Shown one piece after another: positions 5,974 through 6,683 of a stretch of 6,683 nt of DNA. The notes under the pieces are model-generated. The model made no database searches. It worked only from the letters and a program-made list of their open reading frames with translations, and was not told where the DNA came from. The stretch is from Anaerolineae bacterium (GTDB lineage: Bacteria; Chloroflexota; Anaerolineae; Aggregatilineales; Phototrophicaceae): assembly GCA_014379235.1 (NCBI GenBank), contig JACMMD010001264.1, forward strand, positions 1 to 6,683, written 5' to 3'. The stretch's first letter is position 1; the number at the start of each line of letters is the position of its first letter. Made by a program: the position numbers and the translations under genes.

Positions 5974-6683
5974 ATCGTCAGAATGCACATATTGTCGTGA
6001 TTGGGGCGGGTGTTGGCGGATTGTCGGCGGCGGCATTGTTAGCTCAGTCGGGGCATCGTGTGACGGTACTTGAGGCGCAGACTTATCCCGGCGGCTGTGC
6101 GGGCACGTTCTACCATCAAGGGTTTCGCTTCGATGCTGGCGCGACGGTTGCAGGCGGTTTTCAGCCGAATGGCCCTCACACATTGATCGGTAAGCGCCTC
6201 GGTATTGAGTGGCCGGTTCGGCGGGCAAAGGTCGCGTGGGCGGTTCATTTGCCGGAGCAGCATATTGATGTCACCGATGACCGCGAGGACGTGCTGCGTC
6301 AGTTTCCGCAAAGTGCGGAGTTTTGGAACGAGCAGGCGATTGTCGCTGATTTGAGTTGGTCGCTGGCGGCGCGTGGTTTGCCATGGCCACCTGCGGACGC
6401 TATGGAACTGCTAACTCTAGCGCGAACCGGATTGAGCCAGTTCCCACGAGATTTGCGACTGCTGCCGCTGGCGTGTCTCTCGGCGGCTCATTGGCTGCGG
6501 CGCTACGGATTAGACCGTGATCCAGCGTTCCGTCGGTTCATTGATGGGCAGCTTATAATATCGGCACAAACGACTTCGAGTGATGCGAACGCCCTTTACA
6601 GCGCGACGGCGCTCGACCTGCCCCGACAGGGCGTTTATCACGCGGTAGGTGGGATGGGCGCAATTGCTGAAACACTGGCCGAA
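5970..6683 (+). CDS. CrtI/CrtD-like FAD-dependent oxidoreductase (phytoene desaturase-related), 3' end outside window
   Basis: The first 238 residues of a longer protein are present (family members are usually about 480-520), and the frame is open to the window edge. The N-terminus is a classical dinucleotide-binding fold: strand HIVVIGAGVGGLSAAAL (7-23, GxGxxG at 12-17) and an acidic residue, Glu35, ending the second strand (VTVLEA), followed by GGCAGTF (41-47) and FDAGATVAGG (54-63). Further on, DLPRQGVYHAVGGMGAIAETL (216-236, read in two parts) matches the GGMG stretch of carotenoid desaturases and isomerases. This supports a phytoene desaturase-like or wider NAD(P)/FAD-dependent oxidoreductase; carotenoid substrate is inferred and not proven, since no crtB or other pigment gene is visible. 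ATG 5970 overlaps the SRPBCC stop as ATGA, implying coupled translation. The missing C-terminal half should hold the substrate region. Confidence 0.85.
   Translation, partial: MNRQNAHIVVIGAGVGGLSAAALLAQSGHRVTVLEAQTYPGGCAGTFYHQGFRFDAGATVAGGFQPNGPHTLIGKRLGIEWPVRRAKVAWAVHLPEQHIDVTDDREDVLRQFPQSAEFWNEQAIVADLSWSLAARGLPWPPADAMELLTLARTGLSQFPRDLRLLPLACLSAAHWLRRYGLDRDPAFRRFIDGQLIISAQTTSSDANALYSATALDLPRQGVYHAVGGMGAIAETLAE

Overview
The window is a compact bacterial segment with every supported gene on the + strand. It contains six complete or near-complete protein genes and a partial one at each edge. There are no RNA genes, CRISPR repeats, insertion sequences or attachment sites that I can recognise. 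The mix of F420-type luciferase-like oxidoreductases, a CtpE-like P-type ATPase and a CrtI-like flavoprotein, with moderately GC-rich coding DNA and AT-richer gaps, suggests a free-living member of the Chloroflexota or an actinobacterial relative. That assignment is a guess from protein flavour, not a measured placement.

Left block (1-2517): the 3' end of a Rid/YjgF-family gene, then a luciferase-like monooxygenase-family oxidoreductase (LLM-1), a 105-residue TIGR04076-like small protein, and a second, diverged LLM paralog (LLM-2). The junctions are a 4-base TTGA overlap, a 3-base gap and a direct stop-start abutment, so this is almost certainly one translationally coupled operon. It looks like a small redox or catabolic cassette of unknown substrate. 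The combination of an LLM enzyme with a Rid protein recalls RutA/RutC of pyrimidine breakdown, but nothing else of that pathway is visible.

Middle block (2518-5236): a 175-base gap with an extended -10 promoter candidate inside an AT-rich palindrome, a leader hairpin, and a short GC stem that would cover the ribosome binding site. It is followed by a complete P2-like cation ATPase of about 847 residues. The catalytic motifs are intact, but the M4 ion-site motif reads PNGL instead of PEGL.

Right block (5237-6683): a 206-base AT-richer gap with weak hairpins and a weak promoter candidate, then an SRPBCC-fold protein overlapping by ATGA with a CrtI/CrtD-like FAD-dependent oxidoreductase that runs off the window end. 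The two are probably co-expressed, with the small SRPBCC protein possibly handling a lipophilic ligand.

The most interesting items are the Rid-LLM-TIGR04076-LLM cassette as a possible uncharacterised enzyme system, and the ATPase with its altered ion site and structured leader. No clearly new system can be proven from this window alone.
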